A DNA stretch of 64,000 nucleotides from Pythium myriotylum (lineage: Eukaryota; Oomycota; Peronosporomycetes; Pythiales; Pythiaceae): positions 1,240,001-1,304,000 of the forward strand of contig JALJCQ010000023.1 of the NCBI GenBank assembly GCA_023091665.1, given 5' to 3'. Made by a program: the position numbers and the translations under genes. Positions 38,919-50,391 of the stretch are shown piece after piece (the stretch's first letter is position 1; every line of letters begins with the position of its first letter). Under the pieces are notes generated by a model, which was not told the origin of the DNA, searched no databases, and saw nothing but the letters and a program-made list of their open reading frames with translations.

Positions 38919-40338
38919 ATACAACTGATACCTCGCCCAGAAACCCTCACAAACTCATCACAACATCAACACAACACACAACACTTACAAACACACAGAC
39001 GCACACACCAACACACCGACACACACAAAAACTGCCCACATACGCCCAACGCACACCACAATCAACTCGAACCCACTCAGCAAACACCACTCAACGTCCT
39101 TCAGCCCCATTCGTGCCAAACGCTTCCGCTCGACAGATCCACTCCACATCATCGTCCTCGCCATCGTCCACGCTCACTCTCATCCCTCCATCTCCCCACC
39201 GTGCTCCCCCACGGATCCACGCTACGAGAACACGCCGGTTTGCGTCATCATCACTGCGAGGACCCTCGCTCCCTCGGTTCGAGTCTTGGTCGGGGATATT
39301 CTATGAGATATAATACTTCGGAGCGACGCCGCAGTTTGCCGCGGGGGCGTGGATCTAAGCAACGGGGGTCGCGTGTTGGAAGCCGAGCGCGAGTTCGATG
39401 GGTTGCTCGTGGTCAATAACATTTTGGAGCGAGCCGAACGGAGAGCAATGAGCAAGAGTGCGCGCGAGGTGCTAAGGCGGAGGGTGGTAAGAGCATGAGG
39501 CGGTAAGACGGGGGAGAGGACGGGGGAGAGGGCGGGGACGGGGCGCGGGCGGCGGGGGCGGGGGCGGGGGAGAGAACAACGGGACAGGACGGTAGCACAG
39601 GAGGGCAGTCGAGGAACGGAGGAGTGGAAGAAAGCAGAGCATCAGAACACCACAACAGCATGGGAGCAGCGAAGCAGAGGAGCGAGTTGGTGGGTTGAGA
39701 CGGACGGCAAAACAGCAATATGGCATAACGGCAGAGCGACCGACCGACAGCTCGTCAGCTCGTCAGCTCGAGAGCTCGACAGCTCGCAGCCCGACAGCTC
39801 GACAGCCCGACAGCTCGCAGCCCGACAGCTCGACAGCTCGACAGCTCGACAGCTCGACAGCTCGACAGCTCGACAGCAGAGTAAAGCACGATAGCACAGT
39901 ACAGTCCGACAGCACAGCAGAGCACAAGGGCAGCATAGCACGACAAGAGAGTGGCAGGACGGCAGGACGGCAGGACGGCGGGATGGCAGGACGGCGGGAC
40001 GGCGGGACGGCGGGATGGCGGGATGGCAGGACGGCGGGACGGCGGGGCGGCGGGACGGCGGGAGGAGGGGTAGGCAAGACGAGGGGTAGGCAAGACGAGA
40101 GGTAGGCAAGGCGGCATATCGAATGGGTAGTAAGAGGAGGTCAAATGGGTGAGAGAGAGTGCATAGAGCGGGGGTCGTAGGGTGGCAGGAGTCGTGTGAT
40201 GTGCGATGTGTTCAATGTGATGCAGTGTGCGGTGAAGCAGGGAGTAAAAGAGTGGGCGTGAGGGCAACGAATAACAACGAATAACTGGAAGATGAGGAGG
40301 CTAGAAGACGGTTGTGTGCGTGGTCGGGGAGCAAGAAA

Positions 40339-40411
40339 TGGACGTTGGGGGTATCGATCCCCCTACCTCCCGCATGCGAAGCGGGCGCTCTACCATCTGA
40401 GCTAAACGCCC
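40339..40411 (-). tRNA. tRNA-Ala(CGC), array copy 26
   Basis: Interval 1493 bp, without the two single-base variants of its neighbours. Confidence 0.96.
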
Positions 40412-41831
40412 ATACAACTGATACCTCGCCCAGAAACCCTCACAAACTCATCACAACATCAACACAACACACAACACTTACAAACACACAGACGCACACA
40501 CCAACACACCGACACACACAAAAACTGCCCACATACGCCCAACGCACACCACAATCAACTCGAACCCACCCAGCAAACACCACTCAACGTCCTTCAGCCC
40601 CATTCGTGCCAAACGCTTCCGCTCGACAGATCCACTCCACATCATCGTCCTCGCCATCGTCCACGCTCACTCTCATCCCTCCATCTCCCCACCGTGCTCC
40701 CCCACGGATCCACGCTACGAGAACACGCCGGTTTGCGTCATCATCACTGCGAGGACCCTCGCTCCCTCGGTTCGAGTCTTGGTCGGGGATATTCTATGAG
40801 ATATAATACTTCGGAGCGACGCCGCAGTTTGCCGCGGGGGCGTGGATCTAAGCAACGGGGGTCGCGTGTTGGAAGCCGAGCGCGAGTTCGATGGGTTGCT
40901 CGTGGTCAATAACATTTTGGAGCGAGCCGAACGGAGAGCAATGAGCAAGAGTGCGCGCGAGGTGCTAAGGCGGAGGGTGGTAAGAGCATGAGGCGGTAAG
41001 ACGGGGGAGAGGACGGGGGAGAGGGCGGGGACGGGGCGCGGGCGGCGGGGGCGGGGGCGGGGGAGAGAACAACGGGACAGGACGGTAGCACAGGAGGGCA
41101 GTCGAGGAACGGAGGAGTGGAAGAAAGCAGAGCATCAGAACACCACAACAGCATGGGAGCAGCGAAGCAGAGGAGCGAGTTGGTGGGTTGAGACGGACGG
41201 CAAAACAGCAATATGGCATAACGGCAGAGCGACCGACCGACAGCTCGTCAGCTCGTCAGCTCGAGAGCTCGACAGCTCGCAGCCCGACAGCTCGACAGCC
41301 CGACAGCTCGCAGCCCGACAGCTCGACAGCTCGACAGCTCGACAGCTCGACAGCTCGACAGCTCGACAGCAGAGTAAAGCACGATAGCACAGTACAGTCC
41401 GACAGCACAGCAGAGCACAAGGGCAGCATAGCACGACAAGAGAGTGGCAGGACGGCAGGACGGCAGGACGGCGGGATGGCAGGACGGCGGGACGGCGGGA
41501 CGGCGGGATGGCGGGATGGCAGGACGGCGGGACGGCGGGGCGGCGGGACGGCGGGAGGAGGGGTAGGCAAGACGAGGGGTAGGCAAGACGAGAGGTAGGC
41601 AAGGCGGCATATCGAATGGGTAGTAAGAGGAGGTCAAATGGGTGAGAGAGAGTGCATAGAGCGGGGGTCGTAGGGTGGCAGGAGTCGTGTGATGTGCGAT
41701 GTGTTCAATGTGATGCAGTGTGCGGTGAAGCAGGGAGTAAAAGAGTGGGCGTGAGGGCAACGAATAACAACGAATAACTGGAAGATGAGGAGGCTAGAAG
41801 ACGGTTGTGTGCGTGGTCGGGGAGCAAGAAA

Positions 41832-41904
41832 TGGACGTTGGGGGTATCGATCCCCCTACCTCCCGCATGCGAAGCGGGCGCTCTACCATCTGAGCTAAAC
41901 GCCC
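41832..41904 (-). tRNA. tRNA-Ala(CGC), array copy 27
   Basis: Interval 1493 bp; CACCCAGC variant present near 40567. Confidence 0.96.
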
Positions 41905-43324
41905 ATACAACTGATACCTCGCCCAGAAACCCTCACAAACTCATCACAACATCAACACAACACACAACACTTACAAACACACAGACGCACACACCAACAC
42001 ACCGACACACACAAAAACTGCCCACATACGCCCAACGCACACCACAATCAACTCGAACCCACTCAGCAAACACCACTCAACGTCCTTCAGCCCCATTCGT
42101 GCCAAACGCTTCCGCTCGACAGATCCACTCCACATCATCGTCCTCGCCATCGTCCACGCTCACTCTCATCCCTCCATCTCCCCACCGTGCTCCCCCACGG
42201 ATCCACGCTACGAGAACACGCCGGTTTGCGTCATCATCACTGCGAGGACCCTCGCTCCCTCGGTTCGAGTCTTGGTCGGGGATATTCTATGAGATATAAT
42301 ACTTCGGAGCGACGCCGCAGTTTGCCGCGGGGGCGTGGATCTAAGCAACGGGGGTCGCGTGTTGGAAGCCGAGCGCGAGTTCGATGGGTTGCTCGTGGTC
42401 AATAACATTTTGGAGCGAGCCGAACGGAGAGCAATGAGCAAGAGTGCGCGCGAGGTGCTAAGGCGGAGGGTGGTAAGAGCATGAGGCGGTAAGACGGGGG
42501 AGAGGACGGGGGAGAGGGCGGGGACGGGGCGCGGGCGGCGGGGGCGGGGGCGGGGGAGAGAACAACGGGACAGGACGGTAGCACAGGAGGGCAGTCGAGG
42601 AACGGAGGAGTGGAAGAAAGCAGAGCATCAGAACACCACAACAGCATGGGAGCAGCGAAGCAGAGGAGCGAGTTGGTGGGTTGAGACGGACGGCAAAACA
42701 GCAATATGGCATAACGGCAGAGCGACCGACCGACAGCTCGTCAGCTCGTCAGCTCGAGAGCTCGACAGCTCGCAGCCCGACAGCTCGACAGCCCGACAGC
42801 TCGCAGCCCGACAGCTCGACAGCTCGACAGCTCGACAGCTCGACAGCTCGACAGCTCGACAGCAGAGTAAAGCACGATAGCACAGTACAGTCCGACAGCA
42901 CAGCAGAGCACAAGGGCAGCATAGCACGACAAGAGAGTGGCAGGACGGCAGGACGGCAGGACGGCGGGATGGCAGGACGGCGGGACGGCGGGACGGCGGG
43001 ATGGCGGGATGGCAGGACGGCGGGACGGCGGGGCGGCGGGACGGCGGGAGGAGGGGTAGGCAAGACGAGGGGTAGGCAAGACGAGAGGTAGGCAAGGCGG
43101 CATATCGAATGGGTAGTAAGAGGAGGTCAAATGGGTGAGAGAGAGTGCATAGAGCGGGGGTCGTAGGGTGGCAGGAGTCGTGTGATGTGCGATGTGTTCA
43201 ATGTGATGCAGTGTGCGGTGAAGCAGGGAGTAAAAGAGTGGGCGTGAGGGCAACGAATAACAACGAATAACTGGAAGATGAGGAGGCTAGAAGACGGTTG
43301 TGTGCGTGGTCGGGGAGCAAGAAA

Positions 43325-43397
43325 TGGACGTTGGGGGTATCGATCCCCCTACCTCCCGCATGCGAAGCGGGCGCTCTACCATCTGAGCTAAACGCCC
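43325..43397 (-). tRNA. tRNA-Ala(CGC), array copy 28
   Basis: Interval 1493 bp; CACCCAGC variant absent, so the variant alternates between neighbours here. Confidence 0.96.
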
Positions 43398-44817
43398 ATA
43401 CAACTGATACCTCGCCCAGAAACCCTCACAAACTCATCACAACATCAACACAACACACAACACTTACAAACACACAGACGCACACACCAACACACCGACA
43501 CACACAAAAACTGCCCACATACGCCCAACGCACACCACAATCAACTCGAACCCACCCAGCAAACACCACTCAACGTCCTTCAGCCCCATTCGTGCCAAAC
43601 GCTTCCGCTCGACAGATCCACTCCACATCATCGTCCTCGTCATCGTCCACGCTCACTCTCATCCCTCCATCTCCCCACCGTGCTCCCCCACGGATCCACG
43701 CTACGAGAACACGCCGGTTTGCGTCATCATCACTGCGAGGACCCTCGCTCCCTCGGTTCGAGTCTTGGTCGGGGATATTCTATGAGATATAATACTTCGG
43801 AGCGACGCCGCAGTTTGCCGCGGGGGCGTGGATCTAAGCAACGGGGGTCGCGTGTTGGAAGCCGAGCGCGAGTTCGATGGGTTGCTCGTGGTCAATAACA
43901 TTTTGGAGCGAGCCGAACGGAGAGCAATGAGCAAGAGTGCGCGCGAGGTGCTAAGGCGGAGGGTGGTAAGAGCATGAGGCGGTAAGACGGGGGAGAGGAC
44001 GGGGGAGAGGGCGGGGACGGGGCGCGGGCGGCGGGGGCGGGGGCGGGGGAGAGAACAACGGGACAGGACGGTAGCACAGGAGGGCAGTCGAGGAACGGAG
44101 GAGTGGAAGAAAGCAGAGCATCAGAACACCACAACAGCATGGGAGCAGCGAAGCAGAGGAGCGAGTTGGTGGGTTGAGACGGACGGCAAAACAGCAATAT
44201 GGCATAACGGCAGAGCGACCGACCGACAGCTCGTCAGCTCGTCAGCTCGAGAGCTCGACAGCTCGCAGCCCGACAGCTCGACAGCCCGACAGCTCGCAGC
44301 CCGACAGCTCGACAGCTCGACAGCTCGACAGCTCGACAGCTCGACAGCTCGACAGCAGAGTAAAGCACGATAGCACAGTACAGTCCGACAGCACAGCAGA
44401 GCACAAGGGCAGCATAGCACGACAAGAGAGTGGCAGGACGGCAGGACGGCAGGACGGCGGGATGGCAGGACGGCGGGACGGCGGGACGGCGGGATGGCGG
44501 GATGGCAGGACGGCGGGACGGCGGGGCGGCGGGACGGCGGGAGGAGGGGTAGGCAAGACGAGGGGTAGGCAAGACGAGAGGTAGGCAAGGCGGCATATCG
44601 AATGGGTAGTAAGAGGAGGTCAAATGGGTGAGAGAGAGTGCATAGAGCGGGGGTCGTAGGGTGGCAGGAGTCGTGTGATGTGCGATGTGTTCAATGTGAT
44701 GCAGTGTGCGGTGAAGCAGGGAGTAAAAGAGTGGGCGTGAGGGCAACGAATAACAACGAATAACTGGAAGATGAGGAGGCTAGAAGACGGTTGTGTGCGT
44801 GGTCGGGGAGCAAGAAA

Positions 44818-44890
44818 TGGACGTTGGGGGTATCGATCCCCCTACCTCCCGCATGCGAAGCGGGCGCTCTACCATCTGAGCTAAACGCCC
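44818..44890 (-). tRNA. tRNA-Ala(CGC), array copy 29
   Basis: Interval 1493 bp; CACCCAGC variant present near 43553, plus a private CTCGTCATCG change near 43636. Confidence 0.96.
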
Positions 44891-46310
44891 ATACAACTGA
44901 TACCTCGCCCAGAAACCCTCACAAACTCATCACAACATCAACACAACACACAACACTTACAAACACACAGACGCACACACCAACACACCGACACACACAA
45001 AAACTGCCCACATACGCCCAACGCACACCACAATCAACTCGAACCCACTCAGCAAACACCACTCAACGTCCTTCAGCCCCATTCGTGCCAAACGCTTCCG
45101 CTCGACAGATCCACTCCACATCATCGTCCTCGCCATCGTCCACGCTCACTCTCATCCCTCCATCTCCCCACCGTGCTCCCCCACGGATCCACGCTACGAG
45201 AACACGCCGGTTTGCGTCATCATCACTGCGAGGACCCTCGCTCCCTCGGTTCGAGTCTTGGTCGGGGATATTCTATGAGATATAATACTTCGGAGCGACG
45301 CCGCAGTTTGCCGCGGGGGCGTGGATCTAAGCAACGGGGGTCGCGTGTTGGAAGCCGAGCGCGAGTTCGATGGGTTGCTCGTGGTCAATAACATTTTGGA
45401 GCGAGCCGAACGGAGAGCAATGAGCAAGAGTGCGCGCGAGGTGCTAAGGCGGAGGGTGGTAAGAGCATGAGGCGGTAAGACGGGGGAGAGGACGGGGGAG
45501 AGGGCGGGGACGGGGCGCGGGCGGCGGGGGCGGGGGCGGGGGAGAGAACAACGGGACAGGACGGTAGCACAGGAGGGCAGTCGAGGAACGGAGGAGTGGA
45601 AGAAAGCAGAGCATCAGAACACCACAACAGCATGGGAGCAGCGAAGCAGAGGAGCGAGTTGGTGGGTTGAGACGGACGGCAAAACAGCAATATGGCATAA
45701 CGGCAGAGCGACCGACCGACAGCTCGTCAGCTCGTCAGCTCGAGAGCTCGACAGCTCGCAGCTCGACAGCTCGCAGCCCGACAGCTCGACAGCTCGACAG
45801 CTCGACAGCTCGACAGCTCGACAGCTCGACAGCTCGACAGCTCGACAGCAGAGTAAAGCACGATAGCACAGTACAGTCCGACAGCACAGCAGAGCACAAG
45901 GGCAGCATAGCACGACAAGAGAGTGGCAGGACGGCAGGACGGCAGGACGGCGGGATGGCAGGACGGCGGGACGGCGGGACGGCGGGATGGCGGGATGGCA
46001 GGACGGCGGGACGGCGGGGCGGCGGGACGGCGGGAGGAGGGGTAGGCAAGACGAGGGGTAGGCAAGACGAGAGGTAGGCAAGGCGGCATATCGAATGGGT
46101 AGTAAGAGGAGGTCAAATGGGTGAGAGAGAGTGCATAGAGCGGGGGTCGTAGGGTGGCAGGAGTCGTGTGATGTGCGATGTGTTCAATGTGATGCAGTGT
46201 GCGGTGAAGCAGGGAGTAAAAGAGTGGGCGTGAGGGCAACGAATAACAACGAATAACTGGAAGATGAGGAGGCTAGAAGACGGTTGTGTGCGTGGTCGGG
46301 GAGCAAGAAA

Positions 46311-46383
46311 TGGACGTTGGGGGTATCGATCCCCCTACCTCCCGCATGCGAAGCGGGCGCTCTACCATCTGAGCTAAACGCCC
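46311..46383 (-). tRNA. tRNA-Ala(CGC), array copy 30
   Basis: Interval 1493 bp, last of the block and last complete tRNA gene. Octamer repeat A in this spacer and the next differs from all others (CGCAGCTCGACAGCTCGCAG). The following unit is cut at 47350. Confidence 0.96.
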
Positions 46384-47350
46384 ATACAACTGATACCTCG
46401 CCCAGAAACCCTCACAAACTCATCACAACATCAACACAACACACAACACTTACAAACACACAGACGCACACACCAACACACCGACACACACAAAAACTGC
46501 CCACATACGCCCAACGCACACCACAATCAACTCGAACCCACTCAGCAAACACCACTCAACGTCCTTCAGCCCCATTCGTGCCAAACGCTTCCGCTCGACA
46601 GATCCACTCCACATCATCGTCCTCGCCATCGTCCACGCTCACTCTCATCCCTCCATCTCCCCACCGTGCTCCCCCACGGATCCACGCTACGAGAACACGC
46701 CGGTTTGCGTCATCATCACTGCGAGGACCCTCGCTCCCTCGGTTCGAGTCTTGGTCGGGGATATTCTATGAGATATAATACTTCGGAGCGACGCCGCAGT
46801 TTGCCGCGGGGGCGTGGATCTAAGCAACGGGGGTCGCGTGTTGGAAGCCGAGCGCGAGTTCGATGGGTTGCTCGTGGTCAATAACATTTTGGAGCGAGCC
46901 GAACGGAGAGCAATGAGCAAGAGTGCGCGCGAGGTGCTAAGGCGGAGGGTGGTAAGAGCATGAGGCGGTAAGACGGGGGAGAGGACGGGGGAGAGGGCGG
47001 GGACGGGGCGCGGGCGGCGGGGGCGGGGGCGGGGGAGAGAACAACGGGACAGGACGGTAGCACAGGAGGGCAGTCGAGGAACGGAGGAGTGGAAGAAAGC
47101 AGAGCATCAGAACACCACAACAGCATGGGAGCAGCGAAGCAGAGGAGCGAGTTGGTGGGTTGAGACGGACGGCAAAACAGCAATATGGCATAACGGCAGA
47201 GCGACCGACCGACAGCTCGTCAGCTCGTCAGCTCGAGAGCTCGACAGCTCGCAGCTCGACAGCTCGCAGCCCGACAGCTCGACAGCTCGACAGCTCGACA
47301 GCTCGACAGCAGAGTAAAGCACGATAGCACAGTACAGTCCGACAGCACAG

Positions 47351-47960
47351 TAGCCTACATCTCGGGAACGCCGAGGATAGCCTCCGCGGCAACGAGACTG
47401 GTCGGTGTGTCCGCGGGCACCAGCTCGCAGTAGTATGTTGGCTCGTCCTTCACACGAGACGACGGATCATGATCCTCGCCCATGTAGAGGAAGTCGAAAT
47501 GTAGGCACTCGTTGCGCCTCATCGCCGTGGTGGCGGAGGACTACGGAAGGAGGATTAGGTGTCCGCCCTTGACATGCTTGGAGAGCAGGCAGGCTAGCAC
47601 GAACTTGCTCACCAGCCGCAGGATCTCGAAGCGCGCGCAAAGCGCCGCCACCATGACGTGCTCGCCGTGATACCCTTGGGCTCCACAGTGGGCAATGATC
47701 ATAAGATGCTGCATCAGCGCGGCGGCGGTCGGCGGAATCCACACCTTGCGACCAACCCGCCACAGTCCTTCCCCATCCAACGCGTCGTCCGGTCGGCCGG
47801 CTGCGTCTTGCTCAAGGCGTATCTCGGCCCCGGACGGCCACACGAAAGCTTCGTCCTGCAGCTGGCGCAGCATGGATGTCGCGACCGCACTGCGTGTCGT
47901 CACGTCCTTGACCGACTCGGTAGGCACCTTGGAGCCAAAGCGACTCGAAAATTTGCACGG
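47351..47960 (-). pseudogene. Ty3/Gypsy integrase fragment (decayed)
   Basis: On the minus strand, 47541-47927 reads through the N-terminal integrase region: FVWPSGAEIRLEQ, then LWRVGRKVWIPP, then a H2C2-type stretch (AHCGAQGYHGEHV, later CLLSKH in which the last Cys of the usual CxxC is Ser). A frame change follows, then the start of the catalytic core (LHFDFLYMGEDHD, then YYCELVPADTPTS) ending GVPEM-stop at 47355-47357. The role in an intact element is insertion of the cDNA. The rest of the core is missing because the fragment abuts the tRNA array at 47351. The family call rests on motif order; the frame change and lost Cys mark it as dead. Confidence 0.75.
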
Positions 47961-48174
47961 TGAGACACAAGCGGGTTTTCAACGAATCACGACATCAGCG
48001 GTGTCATTGGTTAGAGGGGAAGTGAGTCACCCTCTCAACTGCGACAAGAAGTTCCTAATCGCGCCGAGCGTCAGTCGGGGAGACGGAGCTTCTGTAACAA
48101 CAACCAGCCAGTTCCGCGAGACGGCCACTAAACCCAGGGAGTGTCGAAGACGTCCCCGGAACTTGGGGCCGAAT

Positions 48175-50127
48175 ATGGACGACGAGCTCGTGTCGGAGTC
48201 GATATCGGCGCTCCTCGGGCTGTCCCAGACCAACGACGGCATGGTAACGGCGGTCAGCACTGACTCCGCCATTGTCCATTTGGTAACCTCGCGTCGGATC
48301 AGCGAGCGGCGGGCAGTTATCATTGCAACGGAGGGCAAGTGCGATGAGTGCACGTGTCTACTCGGGACTACGGTGACCAGAGACGAGTGCGAATGTCCCT
48401 GTCATTGTCAGTGCTGCTGTCCTCCTTTGTTTCATTGCGTCTCCGGATGTGAATGCACGTGCGAGTGCCATTACGAAGCAGGGGCCTCGGACGACGAGGC
48501 AAAATCCAATGCGTCCATTGAGCTTGCGCAACAAGAGGCAGCATCCCCTCAGGAACCGATCGACCAAACTGCTCAAGAACGTAACACGGAGATCCAACTC
48601 AAACGAGTGACCTTGCCCGACAAGATGACGCCGGACGCAACGCCAAGACCTTCTGATCTTCCGACTAACGACGATGAAGACGAAGAAATGAACGGAACAG
48701 CGCCACTCAATGTCGATCTGCCGCGCCAGTCTCCGGAACAACTTCTAGCTCTTCTCATGTCCCAACTGGACCGTAATGATGATCAGGCGGAGGCTAATGC
48801 GCACCAAGTTCTAAAGGAGATTTTCGCGAGAGCCTTTGAGCAAGCGACCAGCGGCGGTGCAACAGTCGCCGACGTCAACAGGCATCTGCCGACAATGACG
48901 GACCCTGAGCTCACTATGCTTCATGATTACGTCTTGACATTGCGCAAGGCGTTGAAGTACCAACCGACACGAATTAAAGGAGCCATTCGTGATGTAGCTG
49001 TAGCGGCGGTGAGGTCCAAGTGGAAATTCGAAAAAATTGTCCAGCAACACGCGATCTCGGCCAAAACGCCGCGGGACCCACCGACAAACGTCTGGAGCCA
49101 ACGCGAGGGTGCGTCATCACTCGGCGCGAGGACTTCCCAGATGCCTGTCTTTCGCTTCGATGAGACCGTATACTCGGAGGATGAGGTCGAGCGTTACCGG
49201 GCCTTGTGCGTGCAAGAACATGCTTTTGCGACCGCCACTAGGACCCCAACACCGGATGAATGGGCAATCCTGATGGGACTTATGGCCGGCACGATAGTCG
49301 CGAGTGCGATGCCACAGTTTTTGAAACGATGCTGCACATTCTCACAACTCGTTTGGGTCCATGAACAAATTATTCATCGGGCGGAAGGGGAGTTATGGGT
49401 GCCCTTATCTCGACTTTCGAAAATGTACAACTTCAATCAGTCAACGCGTCGACTAGTCGAAGAAATTCGTCAAAGTGCAGCTCACCAGAACTGGACGGAC
49501 GCTCGACTGGAACGCATGCTATCACTCGTTAAGTCGGTGGTATACAACCCAGAGCTTCATTCATTGCATTTCTTCTTTTTTACAAAGGCAGAACCGCTTT
49601 TGTTTGAGGGGATGCAAATTCCATTCAGATCCTCGAAACTCACTTTGCTAAACCCTGATACGAAGCTCACCCGGAGCTCGAATTCAGCGGGATTGCCAAC
49701 GGATGATGACGACGGGCTGCACAATGACCGCTACCAAGCTCACTACAAGATCAGATTGGTGAACGTGCCGCGTACCTTCGACCTTCCGACCACTGTCGCG
49801 TATCTGCAATCATTAACGAACCAAGGCATCAAATCTGGAGTCCCACTCGACACGTATGGACAACATGCGGATGGCTCGGTGATGTGGGATTTATTCTGCC
49901 AAACGGCGAAATGCCCTGAGCAGCTTGTTGAGAAATATCGCATCGACTGGAATGGACATCCTATTATCCTTCACCACCGACCTGGAGAGGGTCAACAACC
50001 CTGTCTTCAATGTGCACGGGTAGGACATCAAACGGCAAGCTGCCCGACACCCAAAGAGCAATGGAACGATACGACACTGATTGTGCCGTCAGAAGTCATC
50101 CAACAGCACACGAAACAGCCCACGTAG
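48175..50127 (+). CDS. LINE ORF1 protein, 650 aa, Cys-rich cluster plus CCHC zinc knuckle
   Basis: Likely nucleic-acid-binding ORF1 protein that packages the element RNA. ATG at 48175 begins MDDELVSESISALLG; the frame stays open further upstream, but that part overlaps the antisense integrase remnant, so this start is preferred. Residues ~56-98 hold 15 Cys, many as CxC (ECECPCHCQCCC, later CECTCECH), an unusual metal-binding-like block. Acidic linkers follow (DDEDEEM ~190). The C-terminal part has a fold-like stretch (RLVNVPRTFDLPTTVAYLQ) and a CCHC knuckle at ~610-623 (CLQCARVGHQTASC). It ends TAG at 50125. Intact over 1.95 kb, unlike ORF2, so inactivation may be recent. ORF2 follows in the same frame. 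Confidence 0.8.
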   Translation: MDDELVSESISALLGLSQTNDGMVTAVSTDSAIVHLVTSRRISERRAVIIATEGKCDECTCLLGTTVTRDECECPCHCQCCCPPLFHCVSGCECTCECHYEAGASDDEAKSNASIELAQQEAASPQEPIDQTAQERNTEIQLKRVTLPDKMTPDATPRPSDLPTNDDEDEEMNGTAPLNVDLPRQSPEQLLALLMSQLDRNDDQAEANAHQVLKEIFARAFEQATSGGATVADVNRHLPTMTDPELTMLHDYVLTLRKALKYQPTRIKGAIRDVAVAAVRSKWKFEKIVQQHAISAKTPRDPPTNVWSQREGASSLGARTSQMPVFRFDETVYSEDEVERYRALCVQEHAFATATRTPTPDEWAILMGLMAGTIVASAMPQFLKRCCTFSQLVWVHEQIIHRAEGELWVPLSRLSKMYNFNQSTRRLVEEIRQSAAHQNWTDARLERMLSLVKSVVYNPELHSLHFFFFTKAEPLLFEGMQIPFRSSKLTLLNPDTKLTRSSNSAGLPTDDDDGLHNDRYQAHYKIRLVNVPRTFDLPTTVAYLQSLTNQGIKSGVPLDTYGQHADGSVMWDLFCQTAKCPEQLVEKYRIDWNGHPIILHHRPGEGQQPCLQCARVGHQTASCPTPKEQWNDTTLIVPSEVIQQHTKQPT

Positions 50128-50391
50128 TCTCGGGTGGCATCGGCTGCCCCCACGACGACTCCACCTTCGACCAACCGGTTTACAGAACTAGACGACTCCG
50201 ACGATGAATTATCACTTGAAGATTCAACCGCACGGTCAATCGATGTGGGGATGCAATCGACTCCAACGAACCCAAAACCTGTGCCCCGACAGCAGCCAAA
50301 GGCGAATCAATGCCCATCCGAGATTGACGCATTGCAGCTCGCCATAGCTCGTGCGAGAATGGAGCGGGTCCGCGCAGCGATTCTCTCTTAG
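50128..50391 (+). pseudogene. LINE ORF2 N-terminal segment, Ser/Thr/Pro-rich
   Basis: Same frame as ORF1, separated from it only by the TAG at 50125. It is open to a TAG at 50389. No ATG stands near its head; the first codons are VASAAPTTTPP if GTG at 50134 is read. The sequence is low-complexity and acidic (ELDDSDDELSLED), ending in a short basic helix-like part (ALQLAIARARMERVRAAI). No domain recognised. It is probably the linker leading into the OTU-like segment, with the 50389 stop a later mutation, since the frame continues open after it. Confidence 0.5.

Larger units (their letters stand above)
1..47350. repeat. Tandem array of ~1.46-kb units, each with one tRNA-Ala(CGC) gene
   Basis: The same unit recurs without a break from base 1 to 47350. 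Thirty complete tRNA genes mark the period. Gene-to-gene intervals are mainly 1453, 1461, 1469, 1485 or 1493 bp, with three intervals of about 2.27 kb that carry an insert and one short interval of 1407 bp. Order in a unit, reading plus: antisense tRNA, CA-rich stretch, orphan B-box-like motif, G-rich tract, CGACAGCT octamer repeat, GGACGGCG octamer repeat, 16-bp triplicate, spacer. Units look near-identical outside the octamer repeats, so the array is young or actively homogenised. It is cut at its right end in mid-unit, after GACAGCACAG at 47341-47350, and it continues beyond the left edge of the window. Confidence 0.97.

Noticed and set aside
1..47350. Centromeric satellite or rDNA
   Set aside because: The unit holds a functional-looking tRNA gene and no rRNA sequence; nothing indicates centromere function.
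47695..48174. Upstream extension of LINE ORF1
   Set aside because: The frame is open but overlaps the antisense integrase remnant and reads as low-quality protein; the ATG at 48175 is the better start.
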